64,000 bases of DNA from Takakia lepidozioides (GCA_030704615.1 CM060734.1:7564001-7628000), one strand, 5' to 3'; shown: positions 34,040 through 46,500, numbered from the stretch's first letter. Numbers and translations are program-made. The notes: generated by a model not told the origin, from the letters alone.

Positions 34040-35130
34040 CATAGGGTTTCTTTTCGCTGTGGACGGCTCAGATTGGGGCATCTAACATAAAAGATGACAT
34101 TGTAAGGAAAAAGATGGCGTGCATAATCTCCCACGGGACATTACGCGTAATATCACACGGGAAATTACGTAATCTCCCACGGGAAATCCCTCTCGTCTCC
34201 CTCTCTTATTATCTAGTCCTTCAAACGGGGGTGATGGGCAGAGGATAGGAGTTTGGTGTCATTTGTCTGTCAGAAGTTACTTCCAGCTTTCGTGAGATGC
34301 CACGAAGCTATTAAATGGCAGGGGCATATACATGGAACACTGGCATCAAAACGGTAGATTCCTGTGGGTGACTCTAGACAACACTAATTTGGTGCTGTAG
34401 CACAAACCAGAATACCGGCAGCCAGTTGGCTTCCACACTCTGCAGTTGGGCCTGGAGCTTGAAGGAAAATTGATCAGTTGGCACCATTCTCCATATGGAT
34501 GCGATATCAATAACTGAGGATTGCTCTCTACTTTGTCTCGCAGTCCCTTTTTAAGGGACACTATGGACTTAGTACTTTATAGATCCACAACCCTCATACT
34601 AGAACTCTCTCTTCATTGCAAATTTAGAGACTTCTCATATGATGTTTCATAATCGTCATGCAACTTCCCCAGACTCTCCGACTCCATTTTATTTACAAGC
34701 TCAAGGTCCTCCCACAAGTCAAGCCCCCACTCCTCACATGTCTACATCCTAGTGAAATGTTCCAGACCCAGCCTAACTCTCCACACGTGTGCACATTGGT
34801 CCCCCCAAAAAACCTGAAGTTCCACCCCATTCCCAACCAGCCATTCATTGATCCCGTGGACTCTCTATGTTGGACCTTGAAAAGAAAAACTTTCGAAGAT
34901 TTGGGGTACTTATTTCTCAGAAATATTAGGAAGGACATGAGGAGAGCTGATCATCTGAATACCTGCATACTCCGGCTGAAGATTTTAACCTCCACACCTT
35001 TAGAAGACAGAGTTAAGACAAGGTCCAGCACAGCAACATTTCTCTACAGGGTTGTATTGACCAAGATTCTCTGCAGGAATCCAAAAGCAGTTGAGCGAGA
35101 TACTGGCAACACAATGAATCCTGGCATCTC
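34040..35130. other. Non-coding stretch
   Basis: Nothing recognised apart from the CACGGGA repeats. A long plus-strand open frame at 34,658-35,290 lies partly antisense to the PPR relic and shows no motif. Confidence 0.4.
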
Positions 35131-36856
35131 CACACCTGGCATCTCCATGTCGCATGTTTCAACAGTAACAAGCTCAGTCTTTGACGTCATGAAAGCGGTT
35201 GGTAATGTCAGGCACATACCCAACCTCCTTCATCAGACGGACTATCTCTCCAACTCAGTATGGATTTCCTCATTTTGTGGATGCAATTGATCATCTACAG
35301 GGAATGAATGCATAGGGTGGTCTACCTCAATACAGCTGCACCCTGGTTGCTCTCTTGCAGCTCTGTCCTGCAATACATTTCTCACCTTTGCTTTATCATC
35401 CCACCTGCCCGTAGCAGCATAAATGTTTGATAGTAGTACATATGTTGCAGTGTCCTATGGCTCACACTTGAGAATACTCACACGTTCTGCTACTTCCACA
35501 TTTACATAAGTTCTGCAGGCTCCAAGCAATGCCCTCAACACTGCAACACCTGGTTCAATTGGCATGTTGTTAATGAGGTCCTCTGCCTCATTCAATCGTC
35601 CAGCACGGCCAAGAAGGTTCACTATGCAGCCAAAATGCTCCACTGTAGGAATGATGCCATGCTCTCGACTCAAAGTAGTGACGGCCTTCATCCACTAGAC
35701 CACGTGGCTACATGTAGAGAGAACACCTATAAAGGTAATACTGTCAGGCTTCAAGCCTTCCTGCTGCATTTGTTCAAATCGTAGAAGGGCCTGCCTACCA
35801 CACCCATGCTGAGCATATCCTGCGATCATATGCGACCACATCATGTTGAGCCATTTCGTCAAACACTTTCCGTGCATCCTTCATGTTCCCGCATTTTGCA
35901 TACAGATCAACAAGGGCAGTCTTCAGAATAATATCTTCTGGAATTCCAGCTTTGATGATGTCTGCATGGACCTTTTTGCCCTTTTCTAAGCCTGCCAGGC
36001 TGGCACATGCATGGAGAACAGAAATGAATGTGACCTTGTTGGGCATCACGCCTTCCCGTAGCATATGCTCATACACTTGAAAGCCTCCAAACCACACCCA
36101 TGCTGGGCATACCCTGCAATGATTGCACTCCATGAGACCACAATTCGTTCAGTCATACTGTCAAACACTTCACGTGCATCTGTCCACATTTGGCATACAT
36201 GTCGACAAGGGCAGTCTCCAGAATGATATCTTCTGTAAATCCAGCTTTGATTACATCAGCATGGACCTTTCTCCCAAACTTGGCATACATGTTGAGAAGG
36301 GTGTTGAGTACAAAGTTGTTTGGCTTGTTTGGCCACTTTCGATGATGTGGGTGTGCACCTCCTTTCCCATTTCAAAGTTTTGAATTTTGATGCACTCTCG
36401 CAAGAGACAGACATACGTATAGGAGTCTGCTGAAGTGCCTTGTTTGTTCAAAATGTGCAGTGCCTCTTTCAGTTGCCCTGCCTTACATAGTGCCCTCACA
36501 TCCCCACAAGAGCCAAACGGGTTGTGGCTGACTCCATAAGCAGACTGTGGTCGACCCTGTAGCATAGCACGTACTACTGGATTAAACCAAGGAGTTTTCA
36601 ACGAACCCTCAACCAATGGGGCCTTGCTTGTGTGTTTATGTGTGGGGTATGGTGATCTTGGATTTTTCTGTGAGAACCACCAGTTGGCATCTGAGGAGCG
36701 CCAGTTTGAAGACAGCCTCCAATAGACCAGGCTCCAAGCGTTTTTCAAACAACATGGAGCACCCTTGAGCAAGTTAACAATAAGGACTGTCTGTGCTGGC
36801 TTTACACTACAAAGATCAAAATTGTCATTAATTTCAGGGGATAAAGATAGCCTCAC
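35130..36856 (-). pseudogene. PPR-DYW protein pseudogene
   Basis: The start at 36,856 gives a leader rich in Ser, Asn and Lys, then GDVRALCKAGQLKEALHIL and VCLLRECIKIQNFEMGKEVH. Later segments read [55 protein letters not shown] and VNLLGRAGRLNEAEDLI. The E/E+ region follows (TYVLLSNIYAATGRWDDKA, GCSCIEVDHPMHSFPVDDQL) and the head of a DYW domain (LMKEVGYVPDITNRFHDVKD). Such proteins direct organellar C-to-U RNA editing. Frameshifts near 36,300, 36,120 and 35,800, a TAG at about 35,453 in place of a codon, and the missing DYW catalytic end show it is dead. The protein would have spanned roughly 550 residues. Confidence 0.8.
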
Positions 36857-36859
36857 CTT

Positions 36860-38430
36860 ATCAAACCTGCTGGGCCACCACCGTGAAGGAACTGCTGCCA
36901 GAAATGTTCTGTTCCTTTAAATTGACCTGTGTGCAAGAACAAAGAGACCATGAGAACTTCACCAGCTACCGATTACCTCAGTCACTATTAAAGAGTCCAA
37001 GTTCTTTGAACATAGAGCTGCTAAGATCTCCAATCGGGACCTGCCATACCAATCTGGTCTCAATCATTCCTTTGTGTGCCATGAAGAGCGACAAAGGAAA
37101 ATCATCACCCTTTCTATTCTATTATCACTGATAGAGCAGTATTAAAACCCCTCCTGGATTGCTGGAATTCATTGATATCTACCTTGACATGAGACTAACT
37201 GAGAAGTCTCACCCTACTAACTGAGAAGAAAGTCAGATTCTTCCCTCATAGAAATCCAAGTCTATCCTCTACTATGACACTTCCTCCCAAATTCACAGCA
37301 CAGTGTTGGGACCAACCAGATGGTTTCAAAAACTGTCTGTGGCTTTGCAAGGCTGGAATATGGCAACGCTTTCTCAGTATCCAATAGTTTTGCTGCCCAG
37401 ATAACCAATTAGGTGCATTGTGTTGGCAATTTCTTTCCTGAATGTCACTAGGGGCAGACATTGCAACTCATTGTTCTCTACCTCCAGGTGGCCTCCTTCC
37501 TCATCCCCCTGTCCATAAAACCTCATCGCTATCTGCAGGCCTCCACTGCCCAGCAATCACCTGGAAATTATGGGAAATCAATCTCAATCCAACGCGCTTT
37601 GGAGAATGTTTAGGGCGGTGCAGAGTGTACATTCCACACCTTCCGAGCTCTTCTCGCATATGGCCAGGCTTACAGGCAGAGTGGCCTCGGGAAGGGTTTG
37701 GAGGCCACCCCGAGATGCCTCCAGCAACGAAGGTCATGGTAGAGTGCAAGGCATGTATGGCCCCCACAAGTGCTTGCAAGCTCACTGTAGGCGAAATCCT
37801 GAGACTTTCCAGTAATACTGCCATTGATTCGGAGTGATAAGCTTGGCTTGAACGAACTAGTCAGCGAGAAAGGATCACATCTATGAGTGAACAAGGGTGG
37901 TTTCAGCTCGGCATCACTTTGAAGCATAATTTCAACAAAGACATCGAGATTTGGCACTCATACCGGTGTAACCTGATACACCATTGTGATGGCATGGCTG
38001 CAAGTGTTTCTACACTAAAACAAGAACCGAGTGAGCTATGGCGGGGTCGTGCCGCTCTAAACTTCCACCCAGTTGAGAATCTGCCATGAAATAGTAGTTA
38101 TTGGTAGCACCATACTCCTCAGGGCTTTGACCTCGTTACACTATTGCAACACCCACAAGCTCGAGAGAACATCCTTTGGTTTCCGATCAGCACGCAGCCC
38201 TACCTCTTTCTTCACCGAGCCCACTCAATACAGCTGTGAGAGATTGATTGCTCCACAGGCGCTGCTTGATTGCTGGCAAGTTCAGACATATTGGAGGGAG
38301 ATCTGGAGAAGGCGAAGCAGGAACAACCTTTCATCCACAAGGGCCGCATGCTTCATCCCTACAGTGCTGTTTCTTTCATCCGCCGAGCGCAGGGATACAG
38401 ACAGCTCGTGCATCAGTAGTGAAGCTGCAG
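36860..38430. other. Intergenic region before FOLD
   Basis: No gene recognised. Minus-strand frames at 37,374-37,556 and 37,501-37,824 lack motifs. The last 300 bp before 38,433 probably hold the FOLD promoter and leader. An in-frame open stretch runs upstream from 38,073 but has no ATG. Confidence 0.4.
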
Positions 38431-38432
38431 CG

Positions 38433-41011
38433 ATGGCGGACACAGACACCCAGCAGAAGGGTGCACGCATCATCGACGGGAAGGCCATAGCCCAAACCAT
38501 TCACCTCGAAATCGCTCAAGAGGTTTCCAAGCTCAAGGAGCAATATAGCCGGGTAAACCCATCTCTCTCTCATTTCTCTGGGATTCGGTTGCACGTGCAG
38601 CCTCTACTCTGGAATCCTTCTGGTGGGAATCAGAAGTCCATCATGTGAATTTCTAAAATATGGGTTTGTTAGAGGCTGGCAGTCCATTGTTCCAGCTTTT
38701 GAACGCACATCCACTCTGTTAGTGAGAGATCTGTAGCAGTTTCGGACGCAGCTGACAAGGCAAATGCAAAGCAATGGAATGTACTGGCTATCAAACCACG
38801 GCACTGACAATAGCATTCTCTGGCTGTTTGCTTCTCACAGTCCCCAGTGCTGGCGGTTGTATTAGTAGGGGAGAGAAAAGACTCTCAGACCTACGTGCGC
38901 ATGAAAAGAAAGGCATGTGCAGAGGTGGGCATTTTATCAATCAACAAAGACTTGCCAGGGGATGCGACTGAAGAAACAATTCTCGACACAGTTTTAGATC
39001 TCAATGTGGACCCCAATGTCCATGGTGCGTCACTTCCATCTTCACCTTTGTAATTTTTCTAGCAATATTGTTAGCATACGGCTACACACTCGGTCAATTA
39101 CAATCTGCCTCCCTCCAACCTTCCTGCTGTAGTGAAATTCTACTCAGGGTAGGTTGCACTACTGGAGGTGGCCTTCCACTATTGGCAGTGGCCCATTCCA
39201 CTGCCTCCCCCTCCCCCCCCCCTCCCTTTTCTGCTTCTTAAATATGAGGACGGGGCTGTGGCCACAATGGTACTTGCAAAGCAAAAAGTACACTTGGTAC
39301 TAAATCTCTGTATGTCTTGCTCCCACTACGAATCTGAGTTCTCTGCAATCCTCCGCATGGTAGAGTAGTCTATGCATTGTGCAATGTGGTTACTGGGAAC
39401 TAATGTGGAAGTCAGATGTGCATCTCAATGTGGCAGAATCTCTACCTCCCATGAATTTACGATCTAATCAACTTCTTGGTAGCATGTGAAGAGAGAATAC
39501 TGGTTGTATCATAAGGGCTGAAAACAATCATGGCCAGGGAATGAAACTAAGCTTGATTATGGGTTGATCAGTGTGGGTAGATTGTTATTTGATCAAGCTT
39601 TATTACCTTCTAAGCAGGGGCTTGGGTAGGGCAGGGATTCTTGTGCAGTTGCCACTGCCAAAGCATGTGAATGAAGAGAGAATCTTGTGTGCTGTTGGTG
39701 TGGAAAAGGATGTAGATGGCTTGCATCCGCTCAATGTGGGCAACCTTTGCATGAAGGGACGCAAACCTTTGTATGTTCCATGCACACCCCAGGTATTGTC
39801 TCATACCTTGTGTATTCCTGAATCAACACTAGTTCATTGCTCAAAAGAGTCTGGAAGAATTGTAAGGGGGTGCTTTCGTTGTGGTTTGGATTGTCTCAAT
39901 GGCAGGGATGCATTGAGCTTTTGGAGAGAAGTGGGGTGGAAATAGCAGGGAAGAGGGCGGTGGTCCTGGGCCGGAGTAATATTGTGGGTATCCCCGCAGC
40001 GATGCTTCTCAACAAGAAAGATGCTACAGTTACGATCGTGCACTCACGGACTGTGGATCCTCACCTCATAGTGTCAGAAGCTGACATTCTTATCACTGCA
40101 GCGGGCCAGGCACAAATGGTATAGGTTCAGACTCATTTGACAATTGGATTCCATCTCAATGTGTTAGCTCTCTGCCTCATCAATCAGATAGTCTTTTGAT
40201 CTTCCAAACAACCATTCAACGATCTGCCATCCAGGCGAGAGTGAGTTGTGGAAGCACATTTCATTATTGTAGCTAGTTATAAGTCCTCAAGTATATCAGA
40301 AGAAGCTTGGTTGGTGGTGTTTTCAGGTTAAAGGGGATTGGATCAAGCCAGGGGCAGCAATAATTGATGTAGGGACAAATGCAATTGATGACCCAAGCAA
40401 AAAGCTGGGATACAGACTAGTTGGCGACGTGGACTACGAAGAGGCTAAAAAGGTGGCAGGCTGGATAACTCCTGTTCCAGGTAAAAATTGCACCAGATGA
40501 TGCGGGGATCTCCTCTTCCTCTCTCTGTTCTCTCCTGTAGAGTCTTGTAATGTGTGTGTTTTAACAATGATGGGTCACAGATTGCCACCTTTTTTGGAAC
40601 TGTTCATAGCATTGGAATCAGAGAGAGAGAGAGATCCATGAAGTTGTCCTTGTGCAATACTAACCCTCCTGGAAACAGTCACGAGGTTCCAGCCCACCAC
40701 CATGGAACCGCAGCCATAGCTCTTATGCACAGCTGATGGAAAGAGAGACAAGCCTCCGGCTGAAGGCTGCGTAAAAAAGAGTCGGATGGAAATCCCATCA
40801 CAGGGATTGAGTGCTGATATAACAGCAACATGTTGGTTGGAGCAGTGCTACCCCCATGAGTCCCCTTATCTGGTTGAAATGAAACATTTTGGATAATCTC
40901 ATATTTTCTCATGTTGTACTATTTGCAGGTGGGGTGGGGCCTATGACAATCGCCATGTTGCTACGCAACACTCTCGAGGGTGCAAAACTTGCCTTCGCAC
41001 AACTAAACTGA
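38433..41011 (+). CDS. FOLD: Bifunctional methylenetetrahydrofolate dehydrogenase/cyclohydrolase (FOLD2-like), 6 exons
   Basis: Exons 38,433-38,552, 38,841-39,024, 39,635-39,792, 39,906-40,118, 40,327-40,480 and 40,929-41,011 join in phase at GT-AG introns to give 303 residues. The enzyme interconverts 5,10-methylene-, methenyl- and 10-formyl-tetrahydrofolate with NADP. Signatures are [20 protein letters not shown] (the Y-x3-K catalytic pair), [22 protein letters not shown], the nucleotide-binding [17 protein letters not shown] and the C-terminal [19 protein letters not shown]. The protein starts [20 protein letters not shown] without a transit peptide, so it is likely the cytosolic form, close in length to Arabidopsis FOLD2. 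It ends 410 bp from the convergent FAD oxidoreductase. All catalytic motifs are intact. Confidence 0.93.
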
Positions 41012-41420
41012 GATCCAATTCTGGCCAGCATTGATGATCCGTTACATTCACAATCATTGATTTCGAGATTGACTAGTAAGAAAGGAAATCAACTGGAATT
41101 ACCTTTCCACATTATTGAGCACCTTTATTTGCATTTCAATTGCAGGCCTCGCCAAAGACAGTTTGCCGGAAATGGAAGGAATCCATATAACTTCCAAGGC
41201 AAAAACAAAACCTTCTAAGATATTAGGTGAAATTGAACTTACCTGCTGATAGCTTGACTTGGGCTATGGTGATAGACTGTTCATATGAAATGGCAGAAAT
41301 TGAGGACTTATTTGCTCCAGCAAATTGTTGTGGAAACCTCCTAGGCATTTGGACAACCAAGTAGAGGATAAGCTAATTTTCGAGGGTCTCTTCCAGCCGG
41401 GTGCCACAAAATCTGCCAAT

Positions 41421-42704
41421 CTAAATGGCAGCTTGAAGCTCAGTCTTGTCCTCCATAAAGACTGCTTTGAATAGGTTTTTGTCAAGATCATAGTTCCAGT
41501 TTCCATTACTCACTAGAAGTGCACCAATGCGTCCAATTTCGTCAGAAGATTTGGCTGCTGCTCCGCAGCCCCCAGTGGCCACAAAGACTTTTGTCTCATA
41601 GGAAGCCTGCTTTCCATCCACTGCATCAATGTAGGGATAACCGTGAGAGGTGTATGTAACAATGCATGGCTTCTTTTGTAAGGAATTGTAAGAAAGATCT
41701 GGAATCAATTGTAGGAGAACACTTTGTAAAACGTCAACCTGAGCTTGTCCACCTTCACCGTGAAACCACTTCACGAAATCCTCGTGGCTTGATTTAGTCA
41801 GTGGGTCGTATTCTGTGTCCCCGATCTTCAGGTACGATTTGCCATCTGGATAGCGAATAGGTGGACATGCATAAATAGAATGCAAAGTGGGATGTGAATC
41901 TAGACGCCAAATGATTGAAGGCATGCCTTGCAATCTCTTCTCTTCCTTCTCTCCAATTTCAGCAAGCAGCACTGACACAAGCTTAGTCTCCAGAACTAAC
42001 TTCGAACTCGGAAGCAAGTAGTTGGAATAGGCATCCGCACATATCAGGACTTTGAAAGCTGACAACACCTTTCCTCCGTCGGTGGTAATGGTCACGCCAT
42101 TGCTGCTGGTTTCGACTGCTATCACAGTCTCTGGCACAAGGTAAGCCCCGTGTTTCTTAGCAACCGCTAACTGGGCTTTGACCATGGCCCTTGGATTCAC
42201 GTACCCCGCCCCTCCGGTCTCTACGACACCGGCGTGATTGCTCTCAAAATGGAAGTATGGAAACCGCTGCTTCAGCTCGCCCACCCCATCTATCAATTGC
42301 ACTGCTGCTCCATTTTCTTTTCCAACCTCAAAAGCTGTAGGCAAACTGTCACCCACTTGTTTGTATAAGGGGGTGACTCTAAGAGATCCAACCGGATGAT
42401 GAAAGCAGATTCCACTTTCCTCCTCAATGAGACTATAGCTGGCAATTGATCGGGCTGCAAGCTTCGACCATACAGGGTCCTTGTCCACAATACGTGTGAT
42501 GCGTCCCTCGTCATAATGAGAGGCAAACACTCCTGTATGGGCCTCCCAATCTGCAGGCTCTGGAGGTCCAATACCCACCACTGATTCTGATGCGAGAGAG
42601 AGATGGCGGCAGGCAGCTGACCCAATCATGCCCAACCCTAGCACAGCCACAGAAAAGACAGTGGACTCATGAAGCTGTGCCATAGCTCCAATCAACTTCT
42701 GCAT
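41421..42704 (-). CDS. Sarcosine oxidase-like FAD-dependent oxidoreductase (DAO superfamily)
   Basis: This is an uninterrupted 427-codon frame on the minus strand. Residues 20-30 carry the Rossmann dinucleotide motif (AVLGLGMIGSAA). ARSIASYSLIEEESGICF and GGAGYVNPRAMVKAQLAVA follow the monomeric sarcosine oxidase layout. Near the C-terminus PCIVTYTSHGYPYID aligns with the C-x-Y-T-x-T block whose cysteine (Cys347 here) holds FAD covalently in that family, and ATGGCGAAAKSSDEIGRIGALL matches the final flavin-binding loop. The family oxidises N-methyl or cyclic imino amino acids (sarcosine, pipecolate, proline) with release of hydrogen peroxide. The substrate cannot be read from sequence. The start at 42,704 or the second Met at 42,683 are both possible. 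The second glycine-rich loop is unusual (GGCGAA, not GGxSGHG), so substrate access may differ. It is intronless. Confidence 0.82.
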   Translation of the reverse strand: MQKLIGAMAQLHESTVFSVAVLGLGMIGSAACRHLSLASESVVGIGPPEPADWEAHTGVFASHYDEGRITRIVDKDPVWSKLAARSIASYSLIEEESGICFHHPVGSLRVTPLYKQVGDSLPTAFEVGKENGAAVQLIDGVGELKQRFPYFHFESNHAGVVETGGAGYVNPRAMVKAQLAVAKKHGAYLVPETVIAVETSSNGVTITTDGGKVLSAFKVLICADAYSNYLLPSSKLVLETKLVSVLLAEIGEKEEKRLQGMPSIIWRLDSHPTLHSIYACPPIRYPDGKSYLKIGDTEYDPLTKSSHEDFVKWFHGEGGQAQVDVLQSVLLQLIPDLSYNSLQKKPCIVTYTSHGYPYIDAVDGKQASYETKVFVATGGCGAAAKSSDEIGRIGALLVSNGNWNYDLDKNLFKAVFMEDKTELQAAI

Positions 42705-43545
42705 GAGTGAAAGGAATCGTACAAATCCTCTACTAGCATTTCAGGACGTGGGCCAGAAACATGAACAAGAGTTTGTTGAATTGGCAAAATTGAAGCTTCG
42801 GATGGCAATAGAAATGGAAATCTTGGGTGCAGTGGTGAGAATTGGACATGAGAACTGCGAAAATCCGGTGGGTTTCTTACTTGAGCTGAAATTTGAACGA
42901 GAAAAGGAGACTTGATAGAGGATTTCGTGTATGGATTGATAGAAGACCTAGGCACTCCCGCGGCATAATTCGAACCCAAGAGACAAAGTCAGAGACAGAG
43001 AGTCTACAGCAATGCAACGCACTCACAGCATTTCTTCGAGTCTTGTGATACTGACTACGCTTCTTTCACGCATTCTTCCCATGTTCTAATTTCCACGGAG
43101 GAGATGTGGTGTAATTCCCATCTAACGGTCTATAGCCATACAGAAAAACAGAAATCTTCAAAGAAAAGAGAGACACGCTTTACGCTTATATACATCTTCA
43201 GATGAAGTAGTGTGAATTTTCTATCGTCAGATAATAGACACGTGGAAGCTGGGGTCTTTGGGGTCTTTTGTGAGTGCACATTGGTGTGCAAGGAATTCTG
43301 GGCTACTTCCAAGTGAAGTGGGCTTCGATATTTCTCGGATGTATTTCGGAGTGAATTTCTGTCCGTTGTAACGTTTGGTATTCAGGGTTGGAGGCTGTAC
43401 AATTGGAACCTGCACCATGATCTCCACGGTACGTATTCTTGCTTCTGGGAAAGAGGACGGATTTTGATGGATTTGAAAGAAGTGCAGCTTTGTGTGGTCG
43501 TGTTTGTGAGAGAGAGACAGATGAGGTTAAAGGATCCTGGTCACT
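42705..43545. promoter_or_regulatory. Shared upstream region of the oxidoreductase and SNX1
   Basis: The two genes diverge from this roughly 0.8-kb interval, which presumably contains both promoters. I recognise no specific element beyond AT-rich tracts. Confidence 0.35.
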
Positions 43546-43548
43546 GTT

Positions 43549-46500
43549 GTGCAGCAACGAAGTACAATTGGAGTGCCTGCCAGCCCATCAGGGGCAGGCC
43601 CAGGATCAGAGCAACCCTTTTTGTCCGTCTCTGTCACAGACCCTGTGAAGATGGCGCTGGCGTGCAAGCGTACATCTCCTATCGTGTTAGCACCAAGGTG
43701 GCGCTCTCACTCTCTCGTAGACAATCCCTGGAGCAATTGTTGCTTTTGGCTGCTTGTGGAGGGCTCCTCTCTTTTTTCTTGTTTCCTTCTTTCTCTTGTT
43801 CCATAAGCTCCTTCTGTTTTCCGGTATGGAGGACCATCTCATTTCATTTCATGTCTCTTTCAAATTCGTGTTCCGCTCGGCGAAGCTGCTTTTAGCTGCT
43901 CAGCTCTGCCATCGGCAGCAGAGTGCCTCCCTCATCATTTTTTCTTACTTGTTTATCTGCGAATTAATTGCTTCTCAGTTGTTGAGACATGACGTGTAAT
44001 GGTGTTAGCAATCAGGATTTGGTTCACATCTTCCTACTCTCGCCCTAATTCTCGCACAGACTAGGGCACAAGATCATAAATTCATTGTGGACCCAACTGT
44101 CAGGTTTAAGCTGAGAAGAGAAAAGACTGATGTCTTGCTCTATTTTGTGAGAATCAAGTGTCGGCAATGCCTCTTCAGTTTGGACCCAACTGTCAGGTTA
44201 AGCTGAGAAGAAAATTATTGAACAGGCTATATCTGGCTCTGGCCAACTTCAATTTTTGGATTTTCAGGGGCTGACACATACACAGGCACCCATAGTTCCC
44301 AGACACAATCTCTCTCTGTTAGAAACCCTGGTGACTATGGGGCAGAGAACCCACCCTACTTGGTGAAGCCCTTGGTATCAATCTATTTCAAAACAAAAGC
44401 AGACCTGCAGGATCCTTTGTTGGTTGCATTGAAGGGAGAGAGACATGGATTTACCTAGCAGAGAGAGAGAAGAGGGCTGGTGATACGGCAGATAGTGAAG
44501 TCATGATTTGTAGTAACTTGGTAATGCAGAGAAGTTCCGATTCAGTGCGGAGTTTATTGAGGTGCGACGGCGTGCTTTGGATGTGTTCCTAAACCGCATC
44601 ACTGCCCACCCACAGCTGCGCTTGAGTGAGGACCTGAGAAACTTTCTGCAGGCTGATGAGGAGATTTGGGTGCGCTTTGTTCCATCAATTTTTTTCAGGC
44701 TTGAAAATTTTAATGAAAACCAGGCGTTGGAAGTTTTTTGAAATATTGAAGAGAATGTCTCTAGAAGACAGACAAACAGACACATGTACACCCTTCCCAC
44801 AGACACATTCTATACATCAAGATCCAGTTATGTACTTGCTTTAGTCTCAGTAATTAAGACCTTCAGTCTTCAAGGGGCTTATTTGGATGCATGAGATGGT
44901 AGACCATGGAGAAAGCAAGGTGTGTGGAGGGCACTGTGTTCAGGAAGAAGCCGAGTGACTTCCTGCAGATGTTCAAGGTACATATCATCACCCATGCATC
45001 CAGGTGTTGCTAAGCAAGTCAATGTACTTGCAGGGTGAGTTGTCATGGTGGATGGACTGGTTTACGAAGGAGTTATCCACCTTTTCGTTTTTCTTGTTTT
45101 GTTCTGTTGCTTTTACAGCTTGTCCTTACTCAAGTCTGTTGTTTTAGTTACACTCATGTGCACTTTGCCTCTTCTGCAACAGGATGTGCAGACAAAAGTG
45201 AGTGATGCAGTGCTGGGAAAGGAGAAACCATTGGAAGAGTCAGGTCCTGAGCTTCAAAAATTGAAGAATTATACAGTAGAGCTGGAGGACCATCTTGCAG
45301 AGGCCCAAAAGCAGTCAATGCGTCTCGTCAAACGACAAAGAGGTGAAACAACTCTCTTTCTGGATTAACAGTTTAAGCTGAAGGAATGAACCAGAATTTG
45401 ATCCTGGGTCATCTACAATGAATACGTCTAGAAAAGGGAGAGAGAAGCCATTGTTTTGTTCAGATGAAATTTTTCAAACAATTAAGGGGTTACTCCTCTA
45501 TTCTTACTATTTCTCATCAGATGGGGAAGAAAGAAGTTGGGAGGGGACTTGTGCGGTCATGTCTTGAGCAATTCAATGCCTGCATTGTTCATTGAAGGTA
45601 GCATCTATGAAGAAAAGTACTCATTTGAAGTTTTGTGGTTGTGGTTCCAGAGCTGGCCCAGGTATTGACAGATTTTGGGAAGGCAATACACCTTCTAGGC
45701 AATTGTGAGGGTGGTGCTATTGGGAAAGTTTTCTCGGACTTGGGGGACCGATCAGATCTACTTTCTTACAAGCTACAAAAGCAGGTAAGGTGTAAGATGA
45801 ATCTTCTGTATGTATGACCATCTTATGTCTGACTCTGTGCTTGCAGTCTGGCATGCTGGGGCAAGCATGGATTGTCTCCTTGAGGGGGAGAGAGGATGGA
45901 GGAAGAGTGAGTCTAGGAGCCCATAGCTCCTGAAAGGGGTTCAAGTATGCTTTTGGCACATATAATTTGGTTACTGGAAAGTAAATTTGTTCCAATTATT
46001 TAGCACCAAGTCTTCTTGTTGGTCGAGAAGATGACGTCAGCTTACCGTCTGTCAAGGGCTATTCTACCAATAAGAGCACTAAGCTAGCACCTGCATGTTC
46101 AAGTATGCTTTTGGCACATATAATTTGGTTACTGGAAAGCAAATTTGTTCCAATTATTTAGCACCAAGTCTTCTTGTTGGTCGAGAAGATGACGTCAGCT
46201 TACCGTCTGTCAAGGGCTATTCTACCAATAAGAGCACTAAGCTAGCACCTGCATGCTGGGGCAAGCATGGATTGTCTCCTTGAGGGGGAGAGAGGAAAGA
46301 GAAAGAGTGAGTCTAGGAGCCCATAGCTCCTGAAAGGGTTCAAGTATGCTTTTGGCACATATAGTGTGACTTTGGTTACTGGGAAGAAAATTTGTTCCAA
46401 TTATTTAGCACCGAGTTTTCTTGTTGGTCAAGAAGATGAGCTTACCTTCTGTCAAGGGCTATTCTTCCAATAAGAGCACTAAGCTAGCACCTTCTCCTTC

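Noticed and set aside
34658-35290. 210-codon plus-strand open frame
   Set aside because: It overlaps the antisense of the DYW part of the PPR relic, has no motif and an unusual composition.
35130-36856. That organellar-type U-to-C editing might rescue TAG stops in the PPR relic
   Set aside because: Such editing acts on organellar transcripts, and the copy also has several frameshifts.
37374-37824. Minus-strand open frames of 60 and 107 codons
   Set aside because: No recognisable domain, no splice signals linking them, and overlapping alternatives on the plus strand.
38433-39024. Frameshift between FOLD exons 1 and 2
   Set aside because: Careful reading of the acceptor (CACAG|TCCCCAGTG) gives a phase-0 join, so the frame is intact.
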